This document shows positions 42,370 through 42,761 of a stretch of DNA of 42,761 nucleotides, piece by piece. Below the pieces are notes generated by a model, which saw nothing but the letters and a program-made list of their open reading frames with translations, searched no databases and had not been told where the DNA came from. How positions within the stretch are numbered: the first letter of the stretch is position 1; each line of letters opens with the position of its first letter. A program made the translations under genes and the position numbers. Source of the stretch: TA-21 sp035620895 (lineage in GTDB: Archaea > Thermoproteota > Nitrososphaeria > Nitrososphaerales > Nitrososphaeraceae); assembly GCA_035620895.1 (NCBI GenBank), contig DASPFY010000050.1:1-42761 (forward strand). Direction: 5' to 3'.

Positions 42370-42761
42370 ATGCAATCAAAACTACTCTCAGTTTTAATCG
42401 TTCTGTCTTCAACCACACTTGTGTCTGGAGCTATACAAAACAATTCTATGGCATTTCAATATTCACAACAAGAACAAGGAGATTCTTACCATGACAAAAT
42501 GATGATGAAACCTGGATCGTATGCATTTGGAACCATCGCAAGTTTACAAAATGATAAAAATGGTAATCCTGCATGGATAGTTTCAGGTCTTTACAAAGGC
42601 AGTGTAGCTATGCATAATGAAACAGAACATGGAGCCGCAACAAGTAGTCTTCCAAATGCTACATTGAATGCCAGATTTAGTATGGTAATGACAAATGGAT
42701 CTGCTATGCATGAGCACAGGATCTATGACTTCACACTTACAGATATGTCAATGCCAAATAA
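42370..42761 (+). CDS. exported protein, 3' truncated by window edge
   Basis: ATG 42370 with open frame to the window end (130 codons visible). MQSKLLSVLIVLSSTTLVSG is a signal peptide with basic n-region; cleavage is likely near SGA-IQ. The mature part is rich in Met, His and Asn (HDKMMMKPGSYAFGTIASL, MHNETEHGAATS, MHEHRIYDFTL), with sequon-like N-x-S/T sites. Met/His wealth may indicate copper contact, which is an inference. I do not know the family. Confidence 0.75.
   Translation, partial: MQSKLLSVLIVLSSTTLVSGAIQNNSMAFQYSQQEQGDSYHDKMMMKPGSYAFGTIASLQNDKNGNPAWIVSGLYKGSVAMHNETEHGAATSSLPNATLNARFSMVMTNGSAMHEHRIYDFTLTDMSMPN

Overview
This window looks like a low-GC (about one third G+C by eye) chromosome segment of a group I.1b ammonia-oxidising thaumarchaeon (Nitrososphaeria; Nitrosocosmicus-like is my inference). 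The sequence shows a TFE-alpha gene with an archaeal HTH plus zinc ribbon, a GTP cyclohydrolase III, many TATA boxes about 20-25 nt before start codons (leaderless genes), frequent TTG/GTG starts, many exported cupredoxins and beta-propellers, and many tiny CxxC zinc-binding proteins. I see no rRNA, tRNA, CRISPR array, intact transposase or origin.

Layout. 1-4.5 kb: 3' end of an NHL beta-propeller protein with a perfect 39-bp tandem repeat, an NpdG-like F420 reductase, a 45-aa zinc-finger protein and an orphan sugar-type solute-binding protein. 4.6-9.0 kb: a same-strand signalling island (51-aa ORF, wHTH-REC, class III cyclase-REC, 67-aa ORF, Cache histidine kinase). 9.1-11.8 kb: small exported protein, a second NHL propeller and a long AT-rich gap. 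12-18.5 kb: acyl-CoA dehydrogenase, a class III aminotransferase broken by one in-frame TGA, proline dehydrogenase, P5C dehydrogenase and a blue-copper protein. 18.5-25.7 kb: a structured-RNA candidate, MsrA, exported cupredoxin-like protein, EamA transporter with a 4-nt-overlapping 40-aa ORF, a YVTN propeller, and a double-wHTH regulator whose first 37 codons lack a normal start, followed by a 3-TM protein.

26-34 kb: divergent zinc-ribbon/PAP2 pair on a symmetric promoter, SDR, PPOX-like flavoprotein, TFE-alpha, and a six-gene riboflavin operon (ribE-ribB-ribH-gch3-amidohydrolase-ribD) on the minus strand. The amidohydrolase overlaps both neighbours and is a candidate for a pathway step. 34-40.5 kb: a Rieske/flavodoxin-fold fusion, an MDR reductase plus CitE-like lyase operon, a small zinc ribbon, a region with a duplicated hairpin, a second blue-copper paralogue, a Met/Gly-rich membrane protein and a second PPOX-like protein. 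40.5-42.1 kb: apparently empty, but the minus strand holds five supportable proteins of 41-57 aa, two of them paralogues. The window ends inside an exported protein gene.

How the genes work together: proline is oxidised to P5C and glutamate by the ProDH/P5CDH pair; the riboflavin operon makes the flavin used by the many flavoproteins here; the 4.6-9 kb island probably receives an extracellular ligand through Cache and passes phosphate to the two REC proteins. All functional assignments are from motif reading only.
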